Shown: in pieces, positions 1 through 9,548 of the stretch
How the letters are laid out: each line of letters starts with the position of its first letter
Position numbering within the stretch: the stretch's first letter is position 1
From: Enterococcus saccharolyticus subsp. saccharolyticus
Lineage (GTDB): Bacteria; Bacillota; Bacilli; Lactobacillales; Enterococcaceae
DNA length: 64,000 bases
Reading direction: 5' to 3'
Assembly (NCBI RefSeq): GCF_029023825.1
Contig: NZ_CP118957.1
Coordinates: 2,131,794 to 2,195,793, forward strand
Made by a program: the position numbers and the translations under genes
The notes under the pieces: generated by a model
The model's database searches: none
Told to the model about the DNA's origin: nothing
Seen by the model: the letters and a program-made list of their open reading frames with translations, nothing else

Positions 1-124
1 ATTTACCTGCACCGTTTGGACCAATAATCCCTACGATTGCTGGTTTTTCAACAGTAAATGATACATGATCAACTGCTTGATGAACGCCATCATAGCTGGC
101 AGAAATTTGTTGAAACTTCAGCAT
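1..124 (-). CDS. ABC transporter ATP-binding protein, probable Mn/metal importer (partial)
   Basis: Only the first 41 codons are in the window; the gene runs off the left edge. The translation opens MLKFQQISASYDG and reaches the Walker A motif GPNGAGK at the edge, so this is an ABC ATPase. The ATG at 124 has a GGAGGA ribosome site about 8 nt upstream. The promoter region holds a palindrome typical of DtxR/MntR-family metal repressors (169-188). By analogy with the enterococcal EfaCBA manganese importer this is likely the ATPase of a manganese or iron importer. The family is seen; the substrate is inferred from the operator only. Confidence 0.75.
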   Translation of the reverse strand, partial: MLKFQQISASYDGVHQAVDHVSFTVEKPAIVGIIGPNGAGK

Positions 125-168
125 ATTGCTTCCTCCTTTATTGGTTATATCTGCTAACCCTATTTATA

Positions 169-229
169 TTTTTAGGCTAACCTAAAAATCTGTTAAACGA
201 ATTATATAACTAACAAATCAAAAATGCAA
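169..229 (-). promoter_or_regulatory. Promoter with DtxR/MntR-like operator
   Basis: On the minus strand, TTGCAT (224-229) and TATAAT (201-206) are 17 bp apart. Just downstream, at the expected start of transcription, lies TTTTTAGG-4-CCTAAAAA (169-188), with perfect 8-bp arms and a core close to the TTAGGTTAGCCTAA type bound by DtxR/MntR/EfaR-like regulators. Binding there would block the ABC gene when metal is plentiful. Confidence 0.7.
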
Positions 230-276
230 TAAAAAAATGAAGAAATCAGTTTTGTCGACTAATTTCTCCATTTGGA

Positions 277-1602
277 TTAATTTGTAAAACCTTCTAACAA
301 GCGATTTTGTCCAGCTAATGTTTGAATGTCAGTAATGTCTTGCGTCACTTCTAAACAACCTAAATACGTTCTTTTTTCATCTTTCAAAGCAAAATAACGA
401 ATATAAATTTTCTTGGGACCTAAATCAATCCAAAAATCTGCCTGTTCTCTAGCTCCTGAGCGGAAATCATCTAGAATTTGCTGTACCATATGCATACTTT
501 TTGGTGGATGACAATTGACTACTTGACGACCAATGACTGATTTTGTACGAGGAAAAATGCGCTCCTTACCTTCTGAATAAAAACGAACACGGTCATTTGC
601 ATCAACATACGTTAAATCAACTGGCAATGCTTGAAACAAGGCAATCAGTTGATTAAGCTGTAACACTCCTGTAGGTAAAACCACCGTATCTGCAGTATTC
701 GTTTGTTCCCAATCGTAGGTTTCTTCCATAGCAATTGATTCACTCTTTAATCCAACAGCAATAGCATCAGTTGTTTCTTTGGCTTGTTGAATCGCAGCTA
801 AGCGTAAAGGTTCACGTTCAACTTCTTTTGCCAATGCTTCTGTACTAGCTGTAAAAGGCAAAGGGTCTGGGATATAGGAAAAGCCAATCTCAAAACTATC
901 AGCAGCAATGTTTTCCCAATCTTTTAAGTGAAAAACATCTAAAGTCATCGGCACCATAATTTCTTCTTCTTTAAAAATCATTTCTTCAATTTCATTTTTT
1001 ACAGTCTCCCATTTTTCAACCAGTGGATTATAGGCGACTTTCTCATTTTTGGCATAGGTAACTAGCTCTTTTATCATCGCACGAATATCATCGTCAACAC
1101 CCCACATTACTTGTGGTGGTGCCGTAATGCCATATTTTTCCATATAAGCAAAAATGAGGGTTTCTTTACGAGTATAATGTTTGTCAATTTGTAACAAATC
1201 CATTAATGCGCTAATGAGACGCTCTTTTACTGACCAATCACCTTTTGAAATTTTTACTAATAAACTATCTATCTCATCCGTCAACAGAGATTGTAATACT
1301 TGATTTTCTAATTTCAAGGTATGTACTGGATGACCCGGTTGAGCGTAAGCTGCACTTGAGTGGTGAATATCGTTAATTGATCCTTTAAAAACAGCAGCAT
1401 GAATATTACACAGTTTTTGAATTTCGGCAGGATTTAAGCCACTTTGAATTAACGCTTTTTCAGCAGCTGTGATTTCTGTGACATCTACACCATCAAACTC
1501 TTCATTGAATAAACGTTTGGCCTCTTCAAAAGAACCACCTTCATGTAACAAGGATAAAATTTCAACAATTCTTTTTTGACGTTCTTCTCGTGTTCGTTCC
1601 AT
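277..1602 (-). CDS. DUF438 / hemerythrin-like / PAS protein
   Basis: A 441-residue protein with an N-terminal DUF438 domain (about residues 10-75), a hemerythrin-like HHE region (about 80-235, with GHPVHTLKLEN and HYTRKE), and a C-terminal PAS domain (about 315-430). This architecture is a recognised family of cytosolic proteins suspected of sensing redox state, iron or gas through a metal or heme centre; no reaction is established. The start lies 2 nt past the stop of the DUF1858 gene, so the two are co-transcribed from the Fur-like promoter near 1850. No truncation is visible. Confidence 0.85.
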   Translation of the reverse strand: MERTREERQKRIVEILSLLHEGGSFEEAKRLFNEEFDGVDVTEITAAEKALIQSGLNPAEIQKLCNIHAAVFKGSINDIHHSSAAYAQPGHPVHTLKLENQVLQSLLTDEIDSLLVKISKGDWSVKERLISALMDLLQIDKHYTRKETLIFAYMEKYGITAPPQVMWGVDDDIRAMIKELVTYAKNEKVAYNPLVEKWETVKNEIEEMIFKEEEIMVPMTLDVFHLKDWENIAADSFEIGFSYIPDPLPFTASTEALAKEVEREPLRLAAIQQAKETTDAIAVGLKSESIAMEETYDWEQTNTADTVVLPTGVLQLNQLIALFQALPVDLTYVDANDRVRFYSEGKERIFPRTKSVIGRQVVNCHPPKSMHMVQQILDDFRSGAREQADFWIDLGPKKIYIRYFALKDEKRTYLGCLEVTQDITDIQTLAGQNRLLEGFTN

Positions 1603-1603
1603 T

Positions 1604-1828
1604 TTATTCTCCTTTCACTGTAAAACCATTTGCTTTAAACGTTGCTACAATTTCTTCTAACGGAATTTTTTTCATCCTAGCTCCTTTAGGAATCGTCATG
1701 TAACGTCCTGCTGTTTGCAACATACCTGGTTGGGCAATTTCTTTAAATCCTATTTCAAACATTATTTCCTTCACTTGAGGATATAATGTCACTATTTCAT
1801 AGACACTTTTTGTTAAATCAATCTCCAT
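1604..1828 (-). CDS. DUF1858 domain protein
   Basis: A 74-residue protein that is essentially one DUF1858 domain, the small domain usually found next to DUF438 or hybrid-cluster proteins. Many relatives carry a redox cysteine pair, but this copy has no cysteine at all, so a thiol role is unlikely here. The ATG at 1828 follows an AAGGAGGGA ribosome site. It is the first gene of a two-gene operon with the DUF438 protein. Function unknown; probably a partner of the downstream PAS/hemerythrin protein. Confidence 0.8.
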   Translation of the reverse strand: MEIDLTKSVYEIVTLYPQVKEIMFEIGFKEIAQPGMLQTAGRYMTIPKGARMKKIPLEEIVATFKANGFTVKGE

Positions 1829-1846
1829 TTGTGTCCCTCCTTACAA

Positions 1847-1876
1847 TAAGAATGATTCTCATTTAAAAGTATTATA
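1847..1876 (-). promoter_or_regulatory. Fur-like box over promoter
   Basis: A TATAAT -10 element (1871-1876, minus strand) is followed by TGAGAATCATTCTTA (1847-1861), which matches the 7-1-7 Fur consensus TGATAATnATTATCA at 11 of 14 positions. The site covers the expected transcription start of the DUF1858-DUF438 operon. The -35 element is weak (GTGAAA). Confidence 0.55.
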
Positions 1877-1989
1877 CCTTTTATTGATATATTTTTCACT
1901 AACTTTTTATAATGAAAAAGCTAAAAAACAAATGATTTAATGATTAAAAAGGATAATATACAAAAAATAAATATTTATTGCACAAGTTA

Positions 1990-2045
1990 TTGCTTTTTTA
2001 GTTTGTGATATATTATACTATATTTGCAAACAAATTTTAGGAGGA
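1990..2045 (+). promoter_or_regulatory. Promoter and ribosome site of flavin reductase gene
   Basis: TTGCTT (1990-1995), 18 bp, TATACT (2014-2019), then a TAGGAGGA ribosome site at 2038-2045, 7 nt before the ATG. An ATTTG-4-CAAAT inverted repeat lies just downstream of the -10 element and could be an operator. No regulator is assigned. Confidence 0.5.
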
Positions 2046-2052
2046 TATTTTA

Positions 2053-3576
2053 ATGAAAAAGATTGTAAGTAGTTTATTAATTGTTTCTGCTTTCTTGCTA
2101 ACTGCTTGTGGTAGTGGTAACACAAATTCTAGTAGTGCAAGTAGTGCAACAAACTCATCTACTGAAAAAACGAGCGCTTCATCAGATGCAAATTCGGGCG
2201 CATCTGAACAAGAGTACACGGACCCGTCACAATTAAAAGATAGCTATGACGTTATCATTGTTGGTGCGGGTGGTGCAGGAATGGCAGCCGCGATACAAGC
2301 CAAAGAAGCCGGAGCAAATCCTGTTATTTTTGAAAAAATGCCGATTGCAGGTGGGAATACCTTAAAATCTTCTGGCGGAATGAATGCATCTGAAACTAAA
2401 TTCCAAAAAGAACAAGGGATTGAAGATAGCAACGATACTTTTTTTGAAGATACATTAAAAGGTGGACAAGAAACCAATGATCGTGACCTACTTCGTTATT
2501 TCGTTGACCATTCAGCTGATGCCATTGATTGGTTAGATAATATGGGCATTACGTTGAATAATATTAGCTACAGTGGTGGTGCAAGTGTAAAACGTATCCA
2601 TCGTCCAGCTGATGGTTCTGCTGTGGGTGGTTACTTAGTCGATGGATTAATTCGTAACGTTCATGAACGTGAAATTCCGTTATTCGTCAATGCTGATGTT
2701 ACAAAAATTAATGAAACCGACGATAAAATTTCAGGTGTAACTGTTTCAATTAACGGTGAAGAAAAAGAAATCAATGCCAAAGCAGTTGTTGTAACAACAG
2801 GTGGTTTTGGTTCAAATGAAGAAATGATTACGAAATACCGTCCAGACTTAAAAGGTTATGTTAGTACGACTTCTGAAGGAAGCACTGGCGATGGCATTAA
2901 AATGATTGAAGCTTTAGGTGGACAAACAGTCGCTATGGACCAAATCCAAGTCCATCCAACTGTTGTTCAAAAAGATGGGATGTTAATTAGTGAAACCGTT
3001 CGTGGTGAAGGAGCGATTTTGGTAAATCAGCAAGGGAAACGATTCTTTAACGAACTAGAAACACGCGACAAAGTTTCAGCTGCTGAAACTGAATTGCCTG
3101 AACATTATGCATATCTAATTTTCGATGATGCTTTAGCAAAAAGAGCAAAACAAGTAGACTTTTACAAAGAGCAAGGTGTTGTAGAAGAAGGTGCCACAAT
3201 TGAAGAACTAGCGAAGAAAATTGATGTACCTGAAGAAACACTGAAAGCAACATTAGACACTTGGAATAAAGCAGTTGCTGATAAAAAAGACGAAGAATTT
3301 GGTCGTGAAACAGCTATGGATTACGATTTAACTGAGGGACCTTTCTATGCTATTCAAATTGCACCAGGAATTCACCATACAATGGGTGGCGTAAAAATTA
3401 ATACCGAAACACAAGTGATTAACAAAGAAGACAAAACGATCCCTGGTTTATATGCAGCTGGTGAAGTAACAGGTGGTTTGCATGGAAATAACCGAATTGG
3501 TGGGAATGCCGTAGCTGATATTATTATCTTTGGCCGCCAAGCAGGAAACCAATCGGCTGGTTTTGTTAAACAGTAA
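2053..3576 (+). CDS. Secreted flavoprotein reductase (fumarate reductase/flavocytochrome c family), lipoprotein
   Basis: 507 residues. A lipoprotein signal (LLTAC, Cys19) is followed by a Ser/Thr/Asn-rich linker to about residue 60 and then a FAD-binding fold beginning VIIVGAGGAGMAAA. The fumarate-reductase motifs SETVRGEG and HHTMGGV and the C-terminal GNNRIGGNA match the FrdA/flavocytochrome c family, which reduces fumarate, urocanate or related acceptors with electrons from outside the FAD domain. It should sit on the outer face of the membrane. It lacks the FMN-binding domain that is flavinylated in Listeria-type extracellular reductases, so its electron donor must be a separate protein. 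The substrate is unknown. Confidence 0.85.
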   Translation: MKKIVSSLLIVSAFLLTACGSGNTNSSSASSATNSSTEKTSASSDANSGASEQEYTDPSQLKDSYDVIIVGAGGAGMAAAIQAKEAGANPVIFEKMPIAGGNTLKSSGGMNASETKFQKEQGIEDSNDTFFEDTLKGGQETNDRDLLRYFVDHSADAIDWLDNMGITLNNISYSGGASVKRIHRPADGSAVGGYLVDGLIRNVHEREIPLFVNADVTKINETDDKISGVTVSINGEEKEINAKAVVVTTGGFGSNEEMITKYRPDLKGYVSTTSEGSTGDGIKMIEALGGQTVAMDQIQVHPTVVQKDGMLISETVRGEGAILVNQQGKRFFNELETRDKVSAAETELPEHYAYLIFDDALAKRAKQVDFYKEQGVVEEGATIEELAKKIDVPEETLKATLDTWNKAVADKKDEEFGRETAMDYDLTEGPFYAIQIAPGIHHTMGGVKINTETQVINKEDKTIPGLYAAGEVTGGLHGNNRIGGNAVADIIIFGRQAGNQSAGFVKQ

Positions 3577-3587
3577 CCTTTAAAAAA

Positions 3588-3745
3588 GGTTGTGAGATAA
3601 GTCTTTGTAAGAAAAAAAATATCCGAACAATAGCGAGATTGATCCTGCAATCCAGCGGGTCTTTTTCGCAAATTCACTAGCATTAGTGTCTCTCATGTTT
3701 TATTGGTCGGATATTTTCGCCTTACTTTTACGCATCTCACAGCTC
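3588..3745. repeat. 158-bp imperfect inverted-repeat element
   Basis: The left arm (3588-3632) and the reverse complement of the right arm (3701-3745) match over 45 nt with a minority of differences; both contain TTGTGAGAT or TGTGAGAT and AAAATATCCGA. The ~68-bp centre has its own small hairpins, for example CACTA-4-TAGTG. The element fills the gap between the flavoprotein and chemotaxis genes. It looks like a small mobile or REP-like intergenic repeat of enterococci, and could also act as a terminator for the upstream gene. No ORF is present. Confidence 0.7.
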
Positions 3746-3797
3746 TTTTTTTGCGTAAAAAACAACTATCTACATAATTAAAATGAACATTTTCTAT

Positions 3798-3824
3798 TAA
3801 CTCCTAACAGAAAAGAACCGATTG
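3798..3824 (+). promoter_or_regulatory. Sigma-28-like promoter of first chemotaxis receptor
   Basis: TAAC (3798-3801), 15 bp, ACCGATTG (3817-3824). This resembles the SigD/FliA consensus TAAA-N15-GCCGATAA. The paralogous receptor has the same arrangement at 5982-6007, which strengthens the call. Confidence 0.55.
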
Positions 3825-3880
3825 ACTAACACGTGGTACTGCTTTTTTACCACAATTATTCATCGAAATGGGGAGAAAAA

Positions 3881-5935
3881 GTGAAAAAGCAAAAAAGTAT
3901 TAGTACGATTATTCTATCCGTCTTGATTTTGCTAGGTTTATTACCGATTGTTGTTATGCTAGCAAGTTCGTTTAGTATAACGATGAACCTATTAAAAGAG
4001 CGGAATTTGGTCAGCGAAGAAAGTGGTACGCAAGCTGTTATTACAGAAAAAGAAAATCTTTTAAATAATGCCAAGTCACGTTTGGATGCGATTGCTGAAG
4101 AAAACGTCTTTCAAACAGACTTTAATTTTTCAGAGATTCGTCAAACTTTACGAACCGCAATTGCTGGGGAAACCAATATTCTAACCATTACCTTTGGCAC
4201 ATTGGATAATCGTTTTACGGCTACCAACGATTTACCAGATGATTACAAACCAAGTGATCGCCCATGGTTTAAAGATGGTGTGGAAGGAAATGGAACGGCA
4301 ATTTGGTCGGTTCCTTATCAAGATATTTTAACGGGGCATTTCGTTAACACAGTCTCTAAATTAGTGCGCAATAGTCAAGGTGACTGGGGTGTCATTAGTA
4401 TGGACGTCTCTTATGAAAGTGTGACGAAAGTGTTAAATGATTTAAAAATCGGGCAAACAGGAACAGTTTCGTTAGTATCGAAAGATGGCATTATTATCGC
4501 TGATGTTGATACCGAACGTGTCGGTCTTGATATTTCCGAAACATCTATGTATCAACAAATGAAACAAGCTACCTCTCAAACAGGAAATCTGACAAAAAAT
4601 CTGCCTAGTGATGTGGAAGGAGTTTATTTCAACAAAGGTATCGAAGCAGACAGTCACAGTTGGGCGTTTGCAACAATTCATCATAGTGAATATGCAAAAG
4701 AAAGTCGGGCACTTCTCCTGACGTCTTTAGCAGTTGCCCTCGTGATGTTGTTAGTAACTACTGCTTTTGCTTTTTTAGTAAAAAATATCATCAAAGAAAT
4801 TATTCTAGGTCTTGTGGACTTATTCGATAAAATGAAAGATGGAAAATACCATCAAATTCCTAAGAAGAAAAAGCAACGTGCGCCTTTCTATAAAGTTTCT
4901 GAGAATGCACGGCATTATCTATATGCCAATGAAGAAGGCAATGAAATCCATCGTATGGCAGCTAGTTACAACAATATGATTGATGGAATGGAACAAATCA
5001 TTCAACATTCACAACATCAAAGCGACCAAATTGCCGAAATGGCCGATTCGCTTTTAGAATTAGCGCAACAGACCACATCAGCCACAGGTGAAGTGACAGA
5101 AACAATTACCGGAGTTGCCGAAGTCACAGGGACGCAAGCACAAGAAACTGAACGCAGCGTTGTCCAAATGCAGCAACTTTCCGATGTCATTCAAGAATTA
5201 ACCGCCAATGTCGTGGTTTTAAATGAGCAATCAGAAGATTCTAATACAAGTAACCAACAAAGTATGGACGTTATGAACAATGTCAATAACAGTTGGCAAA
5301 ATGAAATGGCGCAAATGAGTACCCTAGTAGATGGAATGAATGGAATGAATCAAAACATTCAAGCAATTAATCAAATCATTCACGTTATCAATGATATTTC
5401 GTATCAAACAAATTTATTAGCTTTAAATGCGTCCATCGAAGCGGCCCGCGCTGGTGAATCAGGCAAAGGTTTTGCGGTCGTCGCATCTGAAATTCGCCAG
5501 TTAGCCGAACAAAGCAAACAGTCAACAAAAGAAATTGAGGGCATTATCGCAACAATTCAACGCCAATCAACCGATATGGTTGAGCAAACTTCACGCTCGC
5601 TAACCGGTGGTGAAAAGCAAACCCGTTTAATCGGAGAAGCAATTACTTCTGCCCAAGAAGTCTTTACACGTAGCACAGCAATTTTCGAGAGCATCCAAGA
5701 AATCGAACACTCGACAACTCGGATTGCAACTATTCAAAACAGCGTACTCGAAAACTTAGAAAGTATTTCTGCTTCAACCGAAGAAAATGCTGCTGGTACC
5801 CAAGAAGTTTCCGCTAATGCAGAAGAAGTCTTAGCAACCATGGAAGAATTTGTGAGTCACGTAGGAGATTTACAAGGGATTTCTGAAGAATTAAAACAAA
5901 TGGTTAATCGTTTAGCTGTGATTAAAGCCAACTAG
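3881..5935 (+). CDS. Methyl-accepting chemotaxis protein
   Basis: 684 residues from a GTG start at 3881, chosen because a GGGGAG ribosome site precedes it and the protein then begins MKKQKSI exactly like its paralogue downstream. Membrane segment near residues 8-30, extracellular double-Cache-like ligand domain (about 35-280), second membrane segment (about 285-308), a degenerate HAMP-like linker with a PKKKK stretch, then the cytoplasmic signalling domain with the hallmark tip [19 protein letters not shown]. It should pass ligand occupancy to CheA/CheW. The ligand is unknown. No che or fla genes lie in the window. Confidence 0.92.
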   Translation: MKKQKSISTIILSVLILLGLLPIVVMLASSFSITMNLLKERNLVSEESGTQAVITEKENLLNNAKSRLDAIAEENVFQTDFNFSEIRQTLRTAIAGETNILTITFGTLDNRFTATNDLPDDYKPSDRPWFKDGVEGNGTAIWSVPYQDILTGHFVNTVSKLVRNSQGDWGVISMDVSYESVTKVLNDLKIGQTGTVSLVSKDGIIIADVDTERVGLDISETSMYQQMKQATSQTGNLTKNLPSDVEGVYFNKGIEADSHSWAFATIHHSEYAKESRALLLTSLAVALVMLLVTTAFAFLVKNIIKEIILGLVDLFDKMKDGKYHQIPKKKKQRAPFYKVSENARHYLYANEEGNEIHRMAASYNNMIDGMEQIIQHSQHQSDQIAEMADSLLELAQQTTSATGEVTETITGVAEVTGTQAQETERSVVQMQQLSDVIQELTANVVVLNEQSEDSNTSNQQSMDVMNNVNNSWQNEMAQMSTLVDGMNGMNQNIQAINQIIHVINDISYQTNLLALNASIEAARAGESGKGFAVVASEIRQLAEQSKQSTKEIEGIIATIQRQSTDMVEQTSRSLTGGEKQTRLIGEAITSAQEVFTRSTAIFESIQEIEHSTTRIATIQNSVLENLESISASTEENAAGTQEVSANAEEVLATMEEFVSHVGDLQGISEELKQMVNRLAVIKAN

Positions 5936-5941
5936 TCTTTG

Positions 5942-5976
5942 TGCATCGGAACAAAAAAATATTTCGGTGCATTTTT
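5942..5976 (+). terminator. Terminator after first chemotaxis receptor
   Basis: TGCATCGGAA pairs with TTTCGGTGCA (two G-T pairs) around a 10-nt loop, followed by TTTTT. Confidence 0.7.
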
Positions 5977-5981
5977 GCTAT

Positions 5982-6007
5982 TAAATGTTATTTAAAATAA
6001 CCGATTA
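5982..6007 (+). promoter_or_regulatory. Sigma-28-like promoter of second chemotaxis receptor
   Basis: TAAA (5982-5985), 14 bp, ACCGATTA (6000-6007), close to the SigD/FliA consensus. It lies 47 bp before the start codon. Confidence 0.6.
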
Positions 6008-6053
6008 AACTAGATGTGCATCGCACAGTTTCTATAAAGAAATGAGGAAAGAT

Positions 6054-8096
6054 ATGAAAAAACAAAAAAGTATTGGCACAATCATCTTAAGTGTTTTGGT
6101 GTTGCTTGCCTTAATTCCTGTATTGGCCATGTTGTTTAGCTCGTTTGCTTTAACAACAGATATCATGGAAAAACGTAACGACATTACCAAAGAAAGTGCG
6201 ACTAAAGCAGTGATGACTGAAAAAGAAACGCTGATTTCAAATGCTGAATCGCGGTTTAACACTTTTGCTGAAACGGATCTTTTCAAACGTGAGTTTAAAC
6301 TAGAAGACATTCGTTCCGCTATTGATTTTGCAGTAAATGGCGATTTACAGATTAAATCCATCATTTTTGCTACATCGGATAATCGCTTTGTTTCCAATGT
6401 AGAAATTCCAGCTGATTTCCAAGCAACTGAACGTCCTTGGTTTAAAGAAGCTGTAGCCAATAATGGCAAAGCCAGTTGGTCAACACCATACCAAGATGTT
6501 ATAACCAAAGAATACGTCAATGCCTTCTCTCAAGTAATCACCAATGAGAAAGGCGATTGGGGTGTCTTGAGTTTGGAAGTCTCTTATGAAAGTGTCAATC
6601 GCTTGTTACAAGATTTACGAATTGGACGTACCGGACAAGTTTCGTTAATTACCAGTGAAGGGGTCATTATCGCTGACCTTGAACCTGAACGTGTTGGTGT
6701 CGATATTTCGGATAATGACGTCTTTACCAAAATGCAAGAATCAACGACCCCGACTGGTAATATCGAATACCATGACGGTGATGTCTCAAGTATTTATTTT
6801 GATAAAGGATCTAATCCAGAATCAAAAACTTGGGCATTTGCAACGTTACGTTCAACCGAATATGATGTTGAAAAAGGCTCTTTATTAAAATCTTCCGCAA
6901 TTGTTGCCGTCATTATTTTGATTATTGTGTTACTCTTCTCTTATTTGGTACGTAACATCATTAAAAATATTATTTTAGTCTTTGTTCAATTCTTTGATGA
7001 AATGAAAACGGGCGTCTATCGTCCAATTCCTAAGAAGAAAAAGACGACATTCACATTGAATATTGCAGAAGGTGCGAAAAATTATGTCTATCCTGATCCT
7101 AACGGCAATGAAATTCATCGCATGGCAGATAGTTATAATGAAATGATTAACAGTACTGGTCGTTTGTTAACAAGTACGAAAAAACAAAGCGATGTTGTTG
7201 CAACAATGGCGGATTCGTTATTAGAACTATCACAACAAACCAGTTCTGCAACAAGTGAAGTAACCGAAACAATTACTGGGATTGCCGAAGTTACAGGGAC
7301 ACAAGCACAAGAAACCGAACGCAGTGTGACGCAAATGCATCAACTTTCTGATGTTGTCCAAGAGTTAACAACCAATGTGACCAATATGAACGAGCAATCA
7401 CACGAATCAACACAAATCAATCAGCAAAGTATGGATGTAATGGGAGCAGTCAATGCCAGTTGGCAACAAGAACTGGCACAAATGGGACAATTAGTTGGTG
7501 GAATGAATAGCATGAATCAAAGCATTCAAGCAATTAATCAAATCATCAATGTCATCAATGATATTTCGTATCAAACAAACTTATTAGCGTTAAATGCCTC
7601 TATCGAAGCGGCACGTGCTGGTGAATCAGGTAAAGGATTCGCAGTCGTTGCATCGGAAATTCGTCAATTGGCTGAACAAAGTAAAAATTCAACGAAAGAA
7701 ATCGAAGCCATTATTTCAACGATTCAAACACAATCGTCTGAAATGGTTGAACAAGCATCTCGTTCATTAGATGGTGGTGAAAATCAAACACGCTTGATTG
7801 AACAAGCCATCGTCTCAGCACAAGAAGTCTTCAACCGTAATTCCTTAATGGCGCAAGGAATTCAAGAAATTGAACAATCGACGAATCGCATTGTGACGGT
7901 TCAAAATGCTGTTTTAGAAAACTTAGAAAGCATTTCAGCTTCAACCGAAGAAAATGCTGCTGGTACCCAAGAAGTTTCCGCTAATGCCGAAGAAGTATTG
8001 GCAACTATGGAAGAATTTGTTGGTCATGTTAGTGAATTACAAGGCATTTCAATGACTTTAAAAGCGATTGTAAATGAATTAAAAATTATCGAATAA
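6054..8096 (+). CDS. Methyl-accepting chemotaxis protein (paralogue)
   Basis: 680 residues. The ATG at 6054 follows a GAGGA ribosome site. The layout is the same as the upstream receptor: membrane segment, Cache-like extracellular domain, membrane segment, PKKKK linker and MCP signalling domain. The signalling halves are nearly identical while the sensor domains differ clearly, as expected of a tandem duplication that diversified in ligand. It has its own sigma-28-like promoter and a terminator on each side, so it is a separate transcription unit. Confidence 0.92.
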   Translation: MKKQKSIGTIILSVLVLLALIPVLAMLFSSFALTTDIMEKRNDITKESATKAVMTEKETLISNAESRFNTFAETDLFKREFKLEDIRSAIDFAVNGDLQIKSIIFATSDNRFVSNVEIPADFQATERPWFKEAVANNGKASWSTPYQDVITKEYVNAFSQVITNEKGDWGVLSLEVSYESVNRLLQDLRIGRTGQVSLITSEGVIIADLEPERVGVDISDNDVFTKMQESTTPTGNIEYHDGDVSSIYFDKGSNPESKTWAFATLRSTEYDVEKGSLLKSSAIVAVIILIIVLLFSYLVRNIIKNIILVFVQFFDEMKTGVYRPIPKKKKTTFTLNIAEGAKNYVYPDPNGNEIHRMADSYNEMINSTGRLLTSTKKQSDVVATMADSLLELSQQTSSATSEVTETITGIAEVTGTQAQETERSVTQMHQLSDVVQELTTNVTNMNEQSHESTQINQQSMDVMGAVNASWQQELAQMGQLVGGMNSMNQSIQAINQIINVINDISYQTNLLALNASIEAARAGESGKGFAVVASEIRQLAEQSKNSTKEIEAIISTIQTQSSEMVEQASRSLDGGENQTRLIEQAIVSAQEVFNRNSLMAQGIQEIEQSTNRIVTVQNAVLENLESISASTEENAAGTQEVSANAEEVLATMEEFVGHVSELQGISMTLKAIVNELKIIE

Positions 8097-8136
8097 AAAA
8101 ATGAGCGGCGCCTTTAAGGCATCGCTCATTTTTTTC
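8095..8136. terminator. Bidirectional terminator
   Basis: ATGAGCG (8101-8107) pairs with CGCTCAT (8123-8129), with an inner GCC/GGC pair, A-run on the left and T-run on the right. It serves the convergent receptor and permease genes and overlaps the last codons of the permease. Confidence 0.8.
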
Positions 8137-9442
8137 GTTGTAAATAATAAAAGACTGGAATTCCAATAGCCGTAATGCCAATACCTGTAATCACCAACAT
8201 CGGCGTGGTAATGGTCGTCATAATCAAAATAAAACCGCCACCTACAATCGCAATCAATGGCGTGATTGGATACAATGGAACTTTATAAGGTCTCGGCATT
8301 TCTGGAAAACGACGACGCAATAAGAAGACTGCCATAAAGATTAAAATACTGAAGAACCACATAACAAAAACCAACATATCCGTTAATAAGTCAAACGTGC
8401 CCACACTCATCATGACACAAGCAATTGCTAGTTGAAATAATGCCGCAACATAAGGGATTGCTGTATTTTTTGACAATTTCTTCATTTGTTTGCTAAATAA
8501 AAATTCATCTTTCAACGCTAGTGCATATGGTACACGAATGCCCGTCATTGTATAACCGTTCAATGCCCCATATACCGAAATTAAAATACCTACCGTCACA
8601 ATTTTACCGCCCATGTTACCGAATAAGACAGTGGCAACTTCTGAAGAAGAATTCAAATTCCCAGCAATTTGATCGATTGGTAATGTTTTTAAGAAAACAA
8701 GATTAATCACCCAATAAATCAATGTAACAAAGCTCAAACCAAAGATAATTGCTTTGGGCAAGTCTTTTTCTGGACGTTTCATCTCACCTGCTACCGTACC
8801 AACGTTCAACCAGCCATCATAAGCAAATAACGTTGCTAACAATGCCGCACTGAAACCAGCTGCCCACGATTGATCTGTCCCCCCAATCGAAATATCCACA
8901 ATGGATACATCCACTTTCCCTGGTGTCAATAACCCAGCAACAATAATCACCGCAATCGGAATTAATTTAACCAGCAACGTCACTGATTGTACGTTGGCAG
9001 CAATTTTTGTTCCTAATAAGTTAATTCCTGTTACACTACATGCTGTTAAAATGGATAATGGCAATAAAAATTGAGCATCCAAATGAAATAAATTCAAACA
9101 TTGTGTCGCAAAAATGATACTTAATGCTGCAATATTTGCTGGAAAATAAATGATACTTTGTGCCCATCCTAATAAAAAGGACGGCAGTGTTCCATAAGCG
9201 ATTTCGATGTATTTAACAGGTCCTCCTGTTTCTGGAATCGCTGTGGCTAATTCTGCAACCGTCAATCCACCACAAATAGTCAGAAATCCTGCTAATAACC
9301 AAGCGAATAACGTTAACCCAGATGATTGCGTTTGTGAGACCACCGCTGCTGCTTTGAAGAAAACCCCTGCACCGATGACCGTTCCCATTACTGTAGACAA
9401 GGCACCAATGAGCGAAATCTCTTTTTTTAATTGTTTGGCCAA
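8126..9442 (-). CDS. APC-family amino acid permease (SteT-like exchanger)
   Basis: 438 residues with about 12 hydrophobic segments. The N-terminal motif GTVIGAGVFFKA and PETGGPVKYIE are typical of APC transporters of the L-type/serine-threonine exchanger group. It should be a plasma-membrane amino acid antiporter or symporter; the substrate is not readable from the sequence. The only usable start is a TTG at 9442, because an in-frame TGA lies four codons upstream; the ribosome site is weak. It stands alone between two terminators, with a TATAAT at 9480-9485 as a likely -10 element. Confidence 0.85.
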   Translation of the reverse strand: MAKQLKKEISLIGALSTVMGTVIGAGVFFKAAAVVSQTQSSGLTLFAWLLAGFLTICGGLTVAELATAIPETGGPVKYIEIAYGTLPSFLLGWAQSIIYFPANIAALSIIFATQCLNLFHLDAQFLLPLSILTACSVTGINLLGTKIAANVQSVTLLVKLIPIAVIIVAGLLTPGKVDVSIVDISIGGTDQSWAAGFSAALLATLFAYDGWLNVGTVAGEMKRPEKDLPKAIIFGLSFVTLIYWVINLVFLKTLPIDQIAGNLNSSSEVATVLFGNMGGKIVTVGILISVYGALNGYTMTGIRVPYALALKDEFLFSKQMKKLSKNTAIPYVAALFQLAIACVMMSVGTFDLLTDMLVFVMWFFSILIFMAVFLLRRRFPEMPRPYKVPLYPITPLIAIVGGGFILIMTTITTPMLVITGIGITAIGIPVFYYLQRKK

Positions 9443-9519
9443 ACAATCACTTCACTTTCTATAATTTTAAGATAGACCGATTATACTGATATTTTCATGA
9501 AATTACCATCTAAAAACGA

Positions 9520-9544
9520 AAAAAAGAGAGACAAGCTCTCTTTT
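9520..9544 (-). terminator. Terminator after aldo/keto reductase
   Basis: AAAAGAGAG (9522-9530) and CTCTCTTTT (9536-9544) form a stem; on the minus strand it is followed by a T-run. Confidence 0.7.
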
Positions 9545-9548
9545 CCCC

